Shown here: positions 11,249 through 52,312 of the stretch, piece by piece | How positions within the stretch are numbered: the first letter of the stretch is position 1 | How the letters are laid out: each line of letters begins with the position of its first letter | Source of the DNA: Pseudorasbora parva | Taxonomy: Eukaryota; Chordata; Actinopteri; Cypriniformes; Gobionidae | NCBI RefSeq assembly: GCF_024679245.1 | Contig: NC_090184.1 | Location: 12,351,233 to 12,415,232 of the forward strand | Direction of reading: 5' to 3' | DNA: 64,000 bases | The notes under the pieces: model-generated | The model's database searches: none | What the model was told of the DNA's origin: nothing | What the model saw: the letters and a program-made list of their open reading frames with translations, nothing else | Made by a program: the position numbers and the translations under genes

Positions 11249-11640
11249 TTAAAGGTCCCATTCTTTGCGATTCCATCTTTCAAACTTTAGTTAGTGTGTA
11301 ATGTTGCTGTTAGAGCATAAATAATACCTGTACAATTATAAAGCTCAAAGTTCAATGCCAAGCGAGATATTTTATTTAACAGAAGTTCCCTTTCAAAGCC
11401 TACAGCGAACGGCCGGTTTGGACTACAGCCCTGCACTTCCTGCTTTAATGACGCAACTAAAACCGTCTATTGATGGACCCTCCGCCCAGAACACGCAAAT
11501 TCAGGGGCGTTGTCCTTTTGCTCTCGCAGGTCGAGAATAGGAAGCGTTGTTTTTGTAGAGTGTTTGTCGCCATGCCATTGAAACGGTTATTTTCATCCCA
11601 GAGTCAAATCACTTTTGTTTGGCCTTCCCACGGGCGCTGT
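11249..11640 (+). mobile_element. TTAA-type MITE, partial copy of the 8475 family
   Basis: Starts TTAAAGGTCCCATTCTTTGC and follows the 8475-8997 copy closely to about 11480, including the shared 'gcgagatattttatttaacag'. It then diverges, and no right terminal repeat is seen. Confidence 0.65.
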
Positions 11641-14129
11641 ACGTAGAGATCAATGGCTACAGTTTATGGTTAACTCGGTTCCAGAAAATTATAATCACAA
11701 TTTAAAACTATGTGCAGCACATTTTTTATTCTATTCTTAGGCAATAGGAACAGAAAGTTATTAGTAATATTCTTTATTTTAATTAAGACTTGAAAAACCT
11801 TACTTAAACTTAACTTTATGCTCCCCTGGGAATTTTTTTTGTGTGTAAAATAAATCATTAAATGGCTCTTTCTGGAGAGTTTTGTGCAGAGAAATGGAGA
11901 AATTGAGTTTTACATGACCAATGAGGGTCTTTTTTTTTTTTCGTTCTGAAGTAAACAGTTTAATTTTTTTTTTTTTTTTTTAAGTCTGGCCAATCCGGGC
12001 CCCCTCTAAACGTGGGGCCCCTAGGCTGCAGCCTAAGCAAGCCTGTGCGTTAATCCGCACCCGACCTTGATTATTTGACAGTATTAGCACAGTAAGACTA
12101 CTTAGTCCGGTAATCACGTGTGACAGGCGCACGCATTTAAAACCTGCATGAAATGTTTAACCAGCAAGGCTTTAAAACACCGCTAAACAGCCCCTAACTT
12201 TAGTGTATTTGATTGGATATTTGCTCATATCAGCGTGCAGACTCACAGGCACACTCAAACAGAGGAATATTTAAAACGGAGAGGAATATAAATAATTAAT
12301 AAAATACGACAACAACAACAACAACAACAAAAAAACGCAATTCACAAGCGCGTATTGAATCGTAATTACAGTACCAAATGGTTCAATATTATATTGAGAA
12401 TTGTGGCATGCTAGTGAATATAATCTATGCTATTACCACTTGGTGTAAATAGCATCTATTTATTATTTGCACAGTGTAAATAGCAGTTACCATTAAGAAA
12501 ATATGCTCTTATGCACTTGGTGTAAATGGCAACTAGATTCTATTTACACTTAGTTCAACTAGCCGCCGCCATAACACTATTGTGCCTATATATACAAAGA
12601 GACAATTACTCAAGGTCCCCTTCCTTCAAAAGCTAGGTTAAAGAGATAGAGGTTTTTAGGTGTTGGTTGAAAACCTATAGATGGAGCCTGTTGAATATAG
12701 TCCGGAAAGCTATTCCACAATTTAGGAGCTAAAGCACAGTCACCTTTTAACTTTTCCATAGCACAAGCCACATGCCAACATTTGATCCATTGATTTCAAC
12801 ATCCTAAACGATGTATAAAAAACTAAAAGTTTATTGACATAAATTGGAGACATGTTGTGAAGAGCTTAAAAAAATCCTAAAATGGAACTGGCAGCCAATG
12901 AAGAGAGGATGACTGGAGTAATGTGATCCTTTTTTGTACAGTCAGAAGCCTGACATTCTATACAAGCAGCAAACTAAATAATTGTGCACTTTTTACAACA
13001 GTTTTGAATCCTTTTTTTTCTGCTATGTTCGCAAGTTTGCAAACTCCACAGAGGACTTCTACCCGGCAGTCAATGCGACATTATGTCCTGAAAGTGCGGA
13101 CTCAGAGGAAGACTGTGAGGGTTTAGGGTGCCATTTGGGACAGGGCCAAAGGTGATTATTGCATTGATGATCGTTCTCATAGGTTTTACAGGGTCCAGTA
13201 GCTATCTATGGTCATTAACTAGTAAAGTTCCATCATATAATTATACACTTATTTTCCGCAAGGGCATATCCTGAGGTCCTCAATAGTTTGAGTATATTTT
13301 GATCCATTTATTTTACTCATCGGCCATGCTGTTCAGGTTTCTCTCTTGTGGGTTCCCTGAACAGGTTCTGATGGCTACTTTTATCAAGCCGTAAGTGGAA
13401 GTCACGCCAGTGGTTTCAACTCCTCCAACTGCAGATTCAAAGAACTACGGTTCTCCAACTTGTATATGAATAGGACAGTCTCTTGGATCAGGTTGCTACA
13501 AATGCAGCTCAAACATGCAGTCTGCTTCCTCTATCATAGTGTTGTGTACATCGTCGCCATCAGCATTATAGTACAAAAAAGTTCTGATGCAAATTGCTCA
13601 AACACTCCAACGTCAAGTAATAATTGTCTTGCAATCACAGGTGGCGGTATGCTTCTAGAATTTAATACTGCTCACTGATCCTGTTTTCATTAGTATATAT
13701 AAGCTTTCATGAACTTGTCCGTGGTCTAACATGGTCTCTGTGCAGGTGGCCTATCGTAGCCTTCATCTCTACTCTGCCTTTTCACCACGAGGCTATGGCT
13801 GTTTTAGTTGTGTGGCTTTGTTCCTGTAAAGGTATTCTCTAAGCACTTGGATTTCCCTGCGCAAGAGGGCCCTCTGACTTGCGGAGCAGCGATGCTTCCG
13901 ATCGCTGCTCTGAGAAGCTGGCAATTACCACAGCCTCTGCCAAATTGCGTGCGACATTGCGAATTCTAGTGCAGCCCTAGTCAAGATGGTTTTCTTCAGC
14001 ACTTTGAACCTATAGTATGCTAAACCTTCAGGTAATACTAAGATTACCCATGCATCGTAATAAGCATCAGATAAGTTACATTTTATCAACAAAGTCCTTT
14101 TAATTAAATCTTATACGGTAAGTATTCTA
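11641..14129. other. Gene-poor repeat-rich interval
   Basis: No exon recognised. It contains a short (aac)n run near 12308-12330, small repeated 'cacttggtgtaaat' phrases (12437-12530), and a dispersed-repeat-like block at 12620-12950 ('ggagctaaagcacagtcacc', 'ggcagccaatgaagagagg'). A 10-bp-arm hairpin GAGCAGCGAT...ATCGCTGCTC lies near 13880-13910. Confidence 0.4.
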
Positions 14130-14666
14130 TCAGAAGCTGGCCGTTGGACCATTTATCCTATCAAAAGATGGCCCGTGGCCCATGTGTCCCATCAAAAGAT
14201 GGCCCGTGGCCCATGTGTCCCATCAAAAGATGGCCCGTGGCCCATGTGTCCCATCAAAAGATGGCCCGTGGCCCATGTGTCCCATCAAAAGATGGCCCGT
14301 GGCCCATGTGTCCCATCAAAAGATGGCCCGTGGCCCATGTGTCCCATCAAAAGATGGCCCGTGGCCCATGTGTCCCATCAAAAGATGGCCCGTGGCCCAT
14401 GTGTCCCATCAAAAGATGGCCCGTGGCCCATGTGTCCCATCAAAAGATGGCCCGTGGCCCATGTGTCCCATCAAAAGATGGCCCGTGGCCCATGTGTCCC
14501 ATCAAAAGATGGCCCGTGGCCCATGTGTCCTATCAAAAGATGGCCCGTGGCCCATGTGTCCTATCAAAAGATGGCCCGTGGCCCATGTGTCCTATCAAAA
14601 GATGGCCCGTGACCCATGTGTCCTATCAAAAGATGGCCCGTGGCCCATGTGTCCTATCAAAAGATT
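14130..14666. repeat. 31-bp minisatellite, about 17 units
   Basis: Sixteen near-identical 31-bp units run from 14161 to 14656, each containing tcaaaagatggcccgtggcc. A degenerate unit precedes them (14130-14160) and a partial one follows. Units near the right end carry 'cctatc' instead of 'cccatc', so variants are clustered. 31 is not a multiple of 3, so all three forward frames stay open and read the same 31-residue cycle. The open frames here are a by-product, not a gene. Confidence 0.95.
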
Positions 14667-14804
14667 GTATTCAGGCAGGATACGCAGATTCCATACCCTC
14701 GGAATGCGAATTACGAATGGGGCCTACGCCAAAGAACTTGGTTGCTTGCTGAGCTCCTAAATAAATGTTATTGTCACAGCATTAATTCTCCCGAGTCTTT
14801 CTGG
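14667..14804 (+). repeat. Direct repeat, copy 1 (candidate B1)
   Basis: About 138 bp beginning gtattcaggcaggatacgca and ending 'gagtctttctgg', nearly identical to 15157-15295. It is fused directly to the end of the 31-bp minisatellite and contains an AATAAA-type signal near 14760. Confidence 0.85.
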
Positions 14805-15156
14805 GAGAAATGAAGCTAGCGCAAGTTCTGCCAGGAAGATTCAATCGTTACGTCACTAATTACCTTCTCATCTATCCAATCACATCTTTTACCGTAGCAT
14901 ATAAAGGTTGTACTTATGTTTGAGTTCGCAGATACTGCCGCTTCAGCACCACCATCCTCCCAACCACCACCAAGATGGGACCTTTCCTCCTTTCCCCCTA
15001 CACAACCAGCCAGGCTTTCATATCATCCTCAACACCACCAGATGGGATCTTCCCTCTACCCTGAAGACTATAGGATGTCTCTCCCTCAATCCACCCCACC
15101 ACCACCAGATGGCCCCCTTCCTTACTTTGCGGGGGTTGAGCTGCGCCCCTGCCTCC
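14805..15156 (+). mobile_element. Spacer between direct repeats with promoter-like start (candidate A2 of a Ngaro-like element)
   Basis: Contains CCAATCA at 14876-14882, TATAAAG at 14900-14906 and ATGTT at 14916. A Pro/Ser-rich open frame follows, with a repeated ccaccaccagatgg phrase. The order CCAAT, TATA-like, ATGTT with similar spacing is also seen in the A repeats of the tyrosine-recombinase element at 51302-58114. Homology is inferred from layout and short motifs only. Confidence 0.4.
14876..14906 (+). promoter_or_regulatory. CCAAT plus TATA-like promoter motifs
   Basis: CCAATCA (14876) and TATAAAG (14900) lie 24 bp apart, 5' of an ATGTT at 14916. The placement suits a retroelement internal promoter. 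Confidence 0.35.
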
Positions 15157-15295
15157 GTATCCAGGCAGGATACGCAGATTCCATACCCTCGGAATGCGAA
15201 TTACGAATGGGGCCTACGCCAAAGAACTTGGTTGCTTGCTGAGCTCCTAAATAAATGTTATTGTCACAGCATTAATTGTCCCCGAGTCTTTCTGG
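15157..15295 (+). repeat. Direct repeat, copy 2 (candidate B2)
   Basis: Copy of 14667-14804 with one extra base near the end (gtccccgag versus ctcccgag). It abuts a truncated MITE at 15296. Confidence 0.85.
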
Positions 15296-15748
15296 CAGAA
15301 CTACTGCCACGAGCGTGGACACGTTTACCTCAGCTCTCGTCATGAGAGCTCATTCAGCTCATCACGATGCGTGTAATCTGACTCCTGCCACGTTTGTGCT
15401 GACACTTCCTCAGCGGCTAGATCACAATAAATTGAACAGACACTTTCAGTTTTTAATTGTAGTGTCTGTTCTCTAACTGAACTGATTTTATGAAGATGAA
15501 CGTGGTGGTGGGAAAGTAAAAGTGATTCAGTAGCTGTGGCTTTGGGAGTGGCCTCACAGGGCAGCGAAGCATTCTGGGAATTGTAGTCTTTCATCCCCAT
15601 GAGACAAATACATTTTTCTTTTCTCAGAAAAGAATACATTTGTCTTTTCTCAGTCTAGAATAATAAATAATTTCATATTTCTACTACATTAATGACCGAG
15701 TTTAAATACAGATTCATCTTCCCAGCGCTGAAGTACCCCTTTATCCCC
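15296..15748 (-). mobile_element. MITE of the 33105-33752 family, truncated, inverted
   Basis: The reverse complement starts aaaggggtacttcagc and follows the complete copy at 33105-33752, including 'tgaatctgtatttaaact' and 'gagctctcatgacgagag'. Its far end is lost at the junction with the direct repeat. It carries an extra segment ('aattcccagaatgcttcgctgccc') that is also present in the copy near 48784-49047. Confidence 0.65.
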
Positions 15749-16147
15749 ATGGAAAATCTATGGGGTATTGTGAAGAGGAAGATGTGAAAAGCCAGACCTA
15801 ACAATGCAGAAGAGATCAGAGCAGTCTGGGCCCTTATAACACCCAAGCAGTGCCACAGACTGATTGACTCCACGCCATGCTGCATTGTTGCAGTAATTCA
15901 GGCAAAAGGAACCCCAATTAAGTATTGAGTGCTGTACATGTTCATGCTTTTCCTTAGTTGTCAGTTACATTATAAATTTTCCTTAGTTGTCAGTTACAGT
16001 ATAATCATCAAAATTAAAATAAATAAACATTTGAAATACATCAGTCTGTGTGTAATAAATTAATATAATGTATAAGTTTCACTTTTTGAATGGAATTAGT
16101 GAAATCAACTTTTTGATGATATTCTAGCTATAATGACCAGCCCCTGT
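15749..16147 (+). pseudogene. Tc1-like transposon, 3' half (family 'CAGGGGCTGGTCAT')
   Basis: Starts inside the transposase C-terminus (a degraded ENLWGIVKR-type segment, then 'PKQCHRLID') and runs through the stop into a right terminal repeat ending 'gaccagcccctgta'. The 5' half is replaced by the neighbouring MITE. This family is distinct from the one at 9832 and 27456. Confidence 0.65.
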
Positions 16148-16500
16148 ATCTGCCTACCATTAAGGGAGCCCATGCTGACCCCTGTCCACTGCTGAAAGTG
16201 CCAACAGTTGGCACGTGATCATCAGATCTAGACTACAGAGCAATAGAAGATAGCGTGGTTTGATGGATCACGCCGCTTACCTGAGGAACACAACACAAGA
16301 TGCACTATTGGAAGAAGGCAAGCCGACGGAGGAAGTGTAATGCTTTGGGCAACGTTCTGCTGGGAAACCTTGGGTCCTGCCATCTATGTGGATATTACTT
16401 TAACATGTACCACCCACCTATGCATTGTTGCAGATCATGTAAACCCGTTCATGGAAATGGTATTCCCTGGTTCATAAAGTACACAATATTTACATAATAT
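16148..16500 (+). pseudogene. Fragment of another Tc1-like transposase
   Basis: About 16200-16470 reads as a degraded Tc1 transposase core ('LPEEHNTRCTIGRRQADGGSV' in pieces, then 'ALGNVLLGNLGSCHLCGYYFN'). This matches a fish Tc1 family in which that stretch lies between the first and second catalytic acidic residues. It is short, frameshifted and without ends. Confidence 0.5.
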
Positions 16501-16711
16501 ATAACATATAAAAACACATACATACAATGTTTTACATTACATATTAATACATTAAATATTTTTTTTATATTTCCATCTCACAATTGTGTGCAAATGGTCC
16601 CCAAGTGGCTCCAGGCTCAAATAATACTTGCCACACATGCTCTGCTTCATGACAGAGTTCTGCTGGATTATGGCATGACAATTCTGATACAGGTGTGCAT
16701 CTTCATTTTAC

Positions 16712-45094
<28,383 letters not shown>

Positions 45095-45230
45095 TCATAA
45101 GCTCTCTGCAAAAAGAGTGCTTTATTACAAAAATGTGTTTTTTCACAGTATGTTCCTATTGGCTGATAAATTTTAATATTATGCAGCCGATTAAATGGTT
45201 CTTCTAAGTTTGTCTGTTGCTTGTTACTGT

Positions 45231-45809
45231 ATAGGCCCTTTCACACTGCACGTCGGACCCGCAATATTCCCGGAACATTGCCCGGTCGCCTTCTGTGTGA
45301 AAGCAACCACGTCCCGGAATTGATTACCGAATTGAACCCAGGTCGTGGACCTAGTAACATTGCGGGGTTCGATCCGGGACAAGCGCTGTGTGAACAAAAG
45401 CCAAAACTAATGCTGCAATGTGTACATAGTTATCGTGCGACTCCTAGAGCTTGTTTTTTCAATAACAGAACCCTGCAGTGAAAGAAGAGCTAGTCAGTGT
45501 TTTAAACACAGAGAGTGTTCATATACAAAAAAAACAAATTAAACAAGCAGAAATGTGTGCAAACTGGACGCAAGTCGAGACCACGGAGCTCCTTACTCTC
45601 CGCGCTGAAGCTGAGATCGCTCGCCATTATACGTCACAGCCGGATGTCACGTGTCAACTCGATCCGGGACCGTTACGGGTTGTGTGTGAAAGCATACATA
45701 TTACGGTATTTCGCTGGCAGTGTGAATGGACCAAATCTAGCAGCTCGGAAACAAATGCCGGGTCGTATTATCCGCGTATTTGCCGGAATCGCAGTGTGAA
45801 AGGGGCTTA
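45231..45809. mobile_element. MITE with GGCCCTTTCACACTGC ends
   Basis: The left end ataggccctttcacactgc and right end gcagtgtgaaaggggcttat are inverted copies. The interior is GC-rich ('cccggaacattgcccgg', 'gatccgggac'). No transposase. Confidence 0.7.
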
Positions 45810-45844
45810 TCTAACAGCTGAGAAATTACAAAAGGCATAGTTTA

Positions 45845-46025
45845 CTCCAATTCACAAGAAGTGAATCTCGTACGCTCTGGCGTCATGTATGCGATTCACT
45901 TCTGGCGTAAACTACGCCAGCTCATGTATACCGGAAGTGATCTCTTTACATGTACACAATGCCAGAGCGTGTATATTGACCTTATCGGAAGTGAAGCGCT
46001 TCCTAGGCTGTTGGATATAGCGTTG
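45845..46025. repeat. Short repeat with inverted 'gaagtga' blocks
   Basis: Alternating 'agaagtgaatc', 'gattcacttctgg' and 'ccggaagtgatc' phrases suggest a small foldback; not resolved. Confidence 0.3.
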
Positions 46026-46033
46026 TATTTGAG

Positions 46034-47512
<1,479 letters not shown>

Positions 47513-47520
47513 TATTTGAG

Positions 47521-47884
47521 GTAAAAAAATAAATTAAAATAAATATTATAAAAAAATAAAATAAAATAAATAAATAAATAAATAAAATACGGCTTGATTT
47601 CTCACACAAACTGATCGTTTTGTGTCTTAAGATATCAATGTGTCGTCATGAGCCACAGGGTCTTTTTGTGCATGTTGTCCAAGCATGTTTTTTTTTTTTT
47701 GCTCTCATAGAACTGTTAACATTACCCAATGACGTGCATGATATGATTGGCCCACAGCAACGGTTGGAGTTAAAAATCTTCATTTGTGTTCTACTAAAGA
47801 AATACAGACACCTACATGCACTAGATGCACTGGGGGTAAGCAGATAAACATCAAATTTTAATTTTTGGGTGAACTAACCCTTTA
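47521..47884 (-). mobile_element. Right end of a TTAA-type MITE ('AGGGTTAGTTCACCC' family)
   Basis: 47860-47884 reads tttttgggtgaactaaccctttaa, the family's terminus. Its other end is absent. No gene. Confidence 0.55.
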
Positions 47885-48783
47885 ATGAATGTGGGTGAGA
47901 AATCTCCAAACTTGTTGAATGTGATCGAACACAGATTGAATCAGCCCACAGCTAACAATGTTGTTAACAGGCGCTCAAAGTCGAGCAGACAGCGGCCCTC
48001 AGCTCAGAGCGCAGCCGAGCCCAGGCCTCTGATGTGGGTGACACCACAGTCAGAAACATTAGCAGCAGGGACGCAATTACGTGCTGCTTTCCACAAGCAA
48101 CGGTTTCTAATGTAAACAGGGATATTCAGAACATTCTGATGAAACATGACGGGAAATCGGCTTATTATTCATGTGGGGAAGAACGATATTCAGAGCAGTC
48201 AGAACTCATTTCAATTAACTTTTTGAAAGACTTCGAAAACTGAAAGTGCAGCTGTTCATCAGTGGACTACTGCCAGCAAGAGGAACAAATAGATTACCAT
48301 GTTTGCTTGGGCTTAATACATGGCTGCAAAAAAAACTTTGGGGGTGTCGTCGGGGGTCAGACTGGTGAACTGTTACGCTTTATGACTGGTCTGAACATTA
48401 AGATGGATGAAAGTTAATCCATGACCTGGATGACGAAAACATATTTCAGCTTCTGAAAACACCAGAGCAACAGCCCCCATCACCAGACAAGTTATTCCTC
48501 TCTCCAGCATCCCCACTTTTGAGCTTCTCAGAGAAAACCAGATTAAAATCACACTCAAACAGCTTACCCTTCCCCTCTTCCCGCGATATTTCTTTGATTA
48601 CAATGCCAGGGCCCACACCCTCTTCTATCTGTTGTAGATGCCCCAAAAATAACTGATTCCAGCTCTCAGTGATGCGTTTTAGGTCCACGCTATGTTAACA
48701 GTAACTTTATCAAATGTTTACAGAACAAGTGGGAACTCCATGTGTCTGTCTCCTTCTCAATCCCTGTTCCACTACTGTATTAC
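47885..48783 (+). pseudogene. L2 LINE: esterase-type region upstream of the endonuclease
   Basis: Frames with text such as 'VRNISSRDAITCCFPQATVS' and 'SEQSELISINFLKDFEN' resemble the SGNH-esterase-like domain that L2/CR1-type LINEs carry before the endonuclease. Degraded 'ISGLLPARGTNRLPCLLGL' and 'HPTP...PKITDSSSQ' type text follows in other frames. Many stops. Confidence 0.5.
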
Positions 48784-49047
48784 TGTAACTGAGTTGGAGA
48801 ATAATAGACACTACAATTAAATACTAAACGCAAGAAGTTAAAACACTTACATTGCTCAGCATAGCACCGCTTACATGTATTGTAGGGCAGCGAAGCAAGT
48901 GAATTCTGGGAATTGTCGTCTTCATCCCCATGAGACAAATGTATTTTCCATAATTTCTTAGTCTAGAAGGCACCAATTTCAAAATTTCACATTTCTACTA
49001 CATTAATGACCCAGTTTAAATACAAAGCTTAATGCTAAATCACTGAA
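48784..49047 (-). mobile_element. MITE of the 33105 family, rearranged copy inside the L2
   Basis: Contains 'agacactacaattaaatactaaacg', 'cagcgaagcaagtgaattctggg' and 'ttaatgacccagtttaaatac ... tcactgaagtaac', all shared with 15296-15748 and 33105-33752. Confidence 0.6.
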
Positions 49048-49395
49048 GTAACACTAAGAACAAATCATATCTAGTAAATTACTTAACCACAAACAACCTA
49101 GATTTTTTGCTTCTAAATGAAATGTGGCTATAAGAAAACTGCAGTGCAACAGTCCTCAATGAAAAAGCCCCCCTTAACTTTACTTTTATAAGTGTCTGCA
49201 GAGCGGTTAGGAGAGTTGGAGGTGTTGCTGCTCTTTTTAAAGATGTCTATCATTGCAAGCAAGTGACTATTTGTCTCTTGAATATCTGGGTATTGTGTTA
49301 AAAGGTACTCCACGCATCCTACTTATCGTTATTTACAGGCCTTCAAAATACTCTCCAGCCTTTATTGAGGATGAAGTGTTATCAACAGTTTCCTC
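49048..49395 (+). pseudogene. L2 LINE endonuclease region, left part
   Basis: Degraded 'CLNETWL' type text near 49110 is followed by 'VRRVGGVAALFKDVYHCKQV' and 'FEYLGIVLKGTPRILLIVIY' with 'RPSKYSPAFIED', the APE endonuclease core of L2 ORF2. It is interrupted at about 49396 and resumes at about 58530. Confidence 0.7.
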
Positions 49396-49587
49396 TAGGG
49401 AATTGACCGATATATCGGGCCGATATTTGTGCTTTTAACGTGTATCGTCCGATACAAGTTTGCGGTGTTCACCAATATTTTTTTCTGGCATTGTTTACAG
49501 ACAGACATCCACACAGGCAGCTCTGTGCTGCTGGAGATGTGCAGTTTATGCACTGCCCCTCCCCACTATAAGAGTGCTGCAATATCT

Positions 49588-50508
49588 AAACTCAGCAAAA
49601 AAAGAAACGTCCTCTTACTTTCAACTGTTTTTACTTTCAGTAACCTTAATGCATGTAAATATTTGTATGAGCACTAAAAGAGTCAACACCATAAGACATA
49701 AACTAAAAATGTTTCACAGACATGTGACTAACAGAAATAGAATAATGTGTCCCTGAATGAAGGGAGGCTCAAAATCGAAAGTACCAGTCAGTATCTGGTG
49801 TGGCCACCAGCTGCTTGAAGAACTGCAGTGCATCTCCTCCTCATGGACTGGACCAGATTTGTCAATTCTTGCTGTGAGATGTTACCCTACTCTTCCACCA
49901 AGGCACTTGCAAGTTCTTGGACATTTCTGGGGGGAATGGCCCTAGCCCTCACCCTGCAATCCAACAGGTCCCAGACATGCTCAATGGGATTGAGATCTGG
50001 ACTCTTCGCTGGCCATGGCAGAACACTAACATTGCTGTCATGCAGAAACTCACGCACAGAACGAGCAGTATGGCTGGTGGCATTGTCCTGCTGGAGGATC
50101 ATGTCTGGATGAGCATGCATAGAGGGTACCACATGAGGGAGGAGGATGTCTTCCCTGTACCATAAGGCATTGAGATTGGCTGCAATGACAACAAGCTCAG
50201 TCTGATGGTGATGTGATATACCGTCCCAGACCATTACAGACCCCCCACCTCCGAATCGATTCCACTCCAGGGTACAGGCCTCAGTATAACGCTCATTCCT
50301 TCAACGATAAACTTCGATGATCAGCTGTTCTTCCTGTCTCTCTGTAGCGCTGTCTTAGGCGTCTCACAGTGCATTAACATGCATGGAAAAAACCCTTACA
50401 ATGTTTAAACCCTTACAATGAAGATCTGTAAAGTTATTTTGATTTTTACAACATTATTGTTGAAATACACAGTCCTGAATAAGGGACGTTTCTTTTTTTG
50501 CTGAGTTT
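49588..50508 (-). pseudogene. Tc1-like transposon with internally deleted transposase (family 'CTCAGCAAAAAAAGAAACG')
   Basis: Terminal repeats ctcagcaaaaaaagaaacgt (left) and acgtttctttttttgctgag (right) are exact inverted copies. The minus-strand frame 50234-49887 encodes the transposase C-terminal half: MVWDGISHHHQTELVVI, the second catalytic region LQQDNATSHTARSV, and PAKSPDLNPIEHVWDLL with the catalytic Glu. The N-terminal DNA-binding half and first Asp are missing, so it is non-autonomous. Confidence 0.85.
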
Positions 50509-50906
50509 GGATCTAGACAATGGTAAATCTTTCAAAGGATCGTTTAACTGTTTGACAGCTGAAACATTCTCATACACTTTGAAAATGAAAAACATTACTC
50601 TATTGTGCTTGCAACTATAGCTAAGCAAGTTTGTGCGTCGAAATGAAAACCGCGAATGCTCGTCTATGAAACTGTAAATAGCCAAGTTGTAGGCTATCCG
50701 TATGCATTCAGTAGCTGTTACGAACACCAGTCATAGGATTAAGTAATGCAACATTTTTCTGTGGTATTTGTGGGAGTTTTATTCAGCGATCACCTGGCTG
50801 CGGTTTAGGTGTGTGTACATCTCCAGTGCGTTTCCCACACAGAGTAGCAGTGCCACGTGCGTGCACTCATTATCTTCAAACTATCTTGCTCTTCCCTTCC
50901 TCGCAC

Positions 50907-50960
<54 letters not shown>

Positions 50961-51301
50961 GATGGTAAAAGGTTGAAAGAACAAAGTTTCACGTGGAGCA
51001 GTGTTCCTCATTGCGCGGGTCACATGGCAGTACATAATACGGTGAAATTATCATGCAGTCTATAGGCTAATTTACATATATTTAATAAAAACAAGCATGC
51101 TACAACGTAACCCATTAAAAACCCTAAGTCTCTGCTCGATTACAAACAATTTATATTTAAAATACAGTGGCATTACCAGATGAAAAAAATGACTAGAAAG
51201 GATATTTAAACTTCCTCTGCCCTTACTCCATTGGCTCACTGTTTTCAGTGAGGGGTGTGTGGGGTAAAGAAGTGGGGCAATGCACATATGCACAATTCTT
51301 T
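50509..51301. other. Interior of the ATCGG-rich element; poly-A run
   Basis: No gene. A run of about 47 A at 50911-50957 is preceded by 'ctcgcacatatt'. Confidence 0.5.
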
Positions 51302-51483
51302 AAATGATGTTTCTTAAAAAACTAAGTTCGGGAGAAGCACGTGCAAATGATCTACCTAATCATGATGTCATTCCAACCAGCTGTCAACAATCAGTAATCA
51401 TCATGTCTACCAATCAGCTCAAGTAGAGGATCACATAAATAGCCAGTCAACTCACCAATGTTCCTTGACAAAGTTTGCAGCAT
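51302..51483 (+). repeat. Split direct repeat A1
   Basis: 182 bp from aaatgatgtttcttaaaaaa to ttgcagcat, essentially identical to 57743-57924. It holds CCAATCA (51410), a TATA-like cacataaatag (51432-51442) and ATGTT at 51458. Confidence 0.92.
51410..51442 (+). promoter_or_regulatory. CCAAT plus TATA-like motifs in A1
   Basis: CCAATCA at 51410-51416 and ATAAATAG at about 51435-51442, about 16 bp 5' of the ATGTT at 51458. They are repeated in A2 (CCAATCA at 57851) and paralleled at 14876-14906. They would suit an internal promoter of the element. Confidence 0.4.
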
Positions 51484-52312
51484 TCTGGCAGGTCACTTTT
51501 TCTACCCACGCTGTCAACATGGCTCCACACGCTGCTTGAAGCTATGCTACAATGCTAAAAAACTTTCCTTACAAATTCCTAAGCTACCTAAAGCCCCTTT
51601 TGGCCGATTTTCATCAGCATTCTTTCAAACCAATGGCTCCTCAACATCACGGTAAAAGAATTCCTGTTTTTTCCAAAGTGTAATGTGGTCTTTGCCACAA
51701 TTCAATCAATGAGGAGTCAATTGTTTGAGCAGCGCTCAGACACTGTAAAGAGTGCACACTGCACAGACTTGCAGCAGGACAGCTACAACAGCTCCTGTCC
51801 CAAGAAATAGAAATGTATCTTAAATAACATAGTTCTGGCACGCATCAAGCTTTGTTGTGATCTTGCTGCCTCTGTGTACAACAGACAGAAACTTGACACA
51901 CACAAAGTGCATTTGCCGTGGTGATAAACAATACTTGCTCGCAAAGCGAATGAATGTATCGTGAGGCTAAGTAACTTAAATGTTGACAATACAGCATAAT
52001 GATTATTTAAGCCATCTTATATTTTGGAGACAGAAACATACATCACATCTTCCTAATTGTGATTAAACTTTTGAATGTGGCGCCGTGTTGCGTTCAGAAT
52101 ATTACAGTTTCAGAGCATTTACAATCAATGTATGGCGCCAAGTTCTTATGAACCAGGACTGTTTTCTTTATTGTGATTATATTGTAATATTGTATGCTAA
52201 ATTTAATAAGAGTTGGACCCAAATGGGTCTCTTTCAAAATAAGAGTCCCATTATGGTTTTACAAACATGCTTTTCCATTTTGTTCCATCTAACTTTTTCT
52301 CCACCACAGAAG
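51484..52312 (+). other. Leader of the YR element, no recognised gene
   Basis: A 65-codon frame (51458-51655) starts in A1 with MFLDKVCSI. It has no recognisable domain. No RT, RNase H or gag motif seen in any frame. Confidence 0.4.

Noticed and set aside
14130..14666. CRISPR-like array
   Set aside because: Units are contiguous 31-bp copies with no unique spacers, in vertebrate DNA.
14144..14760. Long repetitive open frames (up to 202 codons) as a protein gene
   Set aside because: They are the translation of a 31-bp minisatellite in all three frames; no start context, splice sites or domain.
48446..48688. Minus-strand 80-codon frame
   Set aside because: Antisense shadow of a degraded L2 region read on the plus strand.
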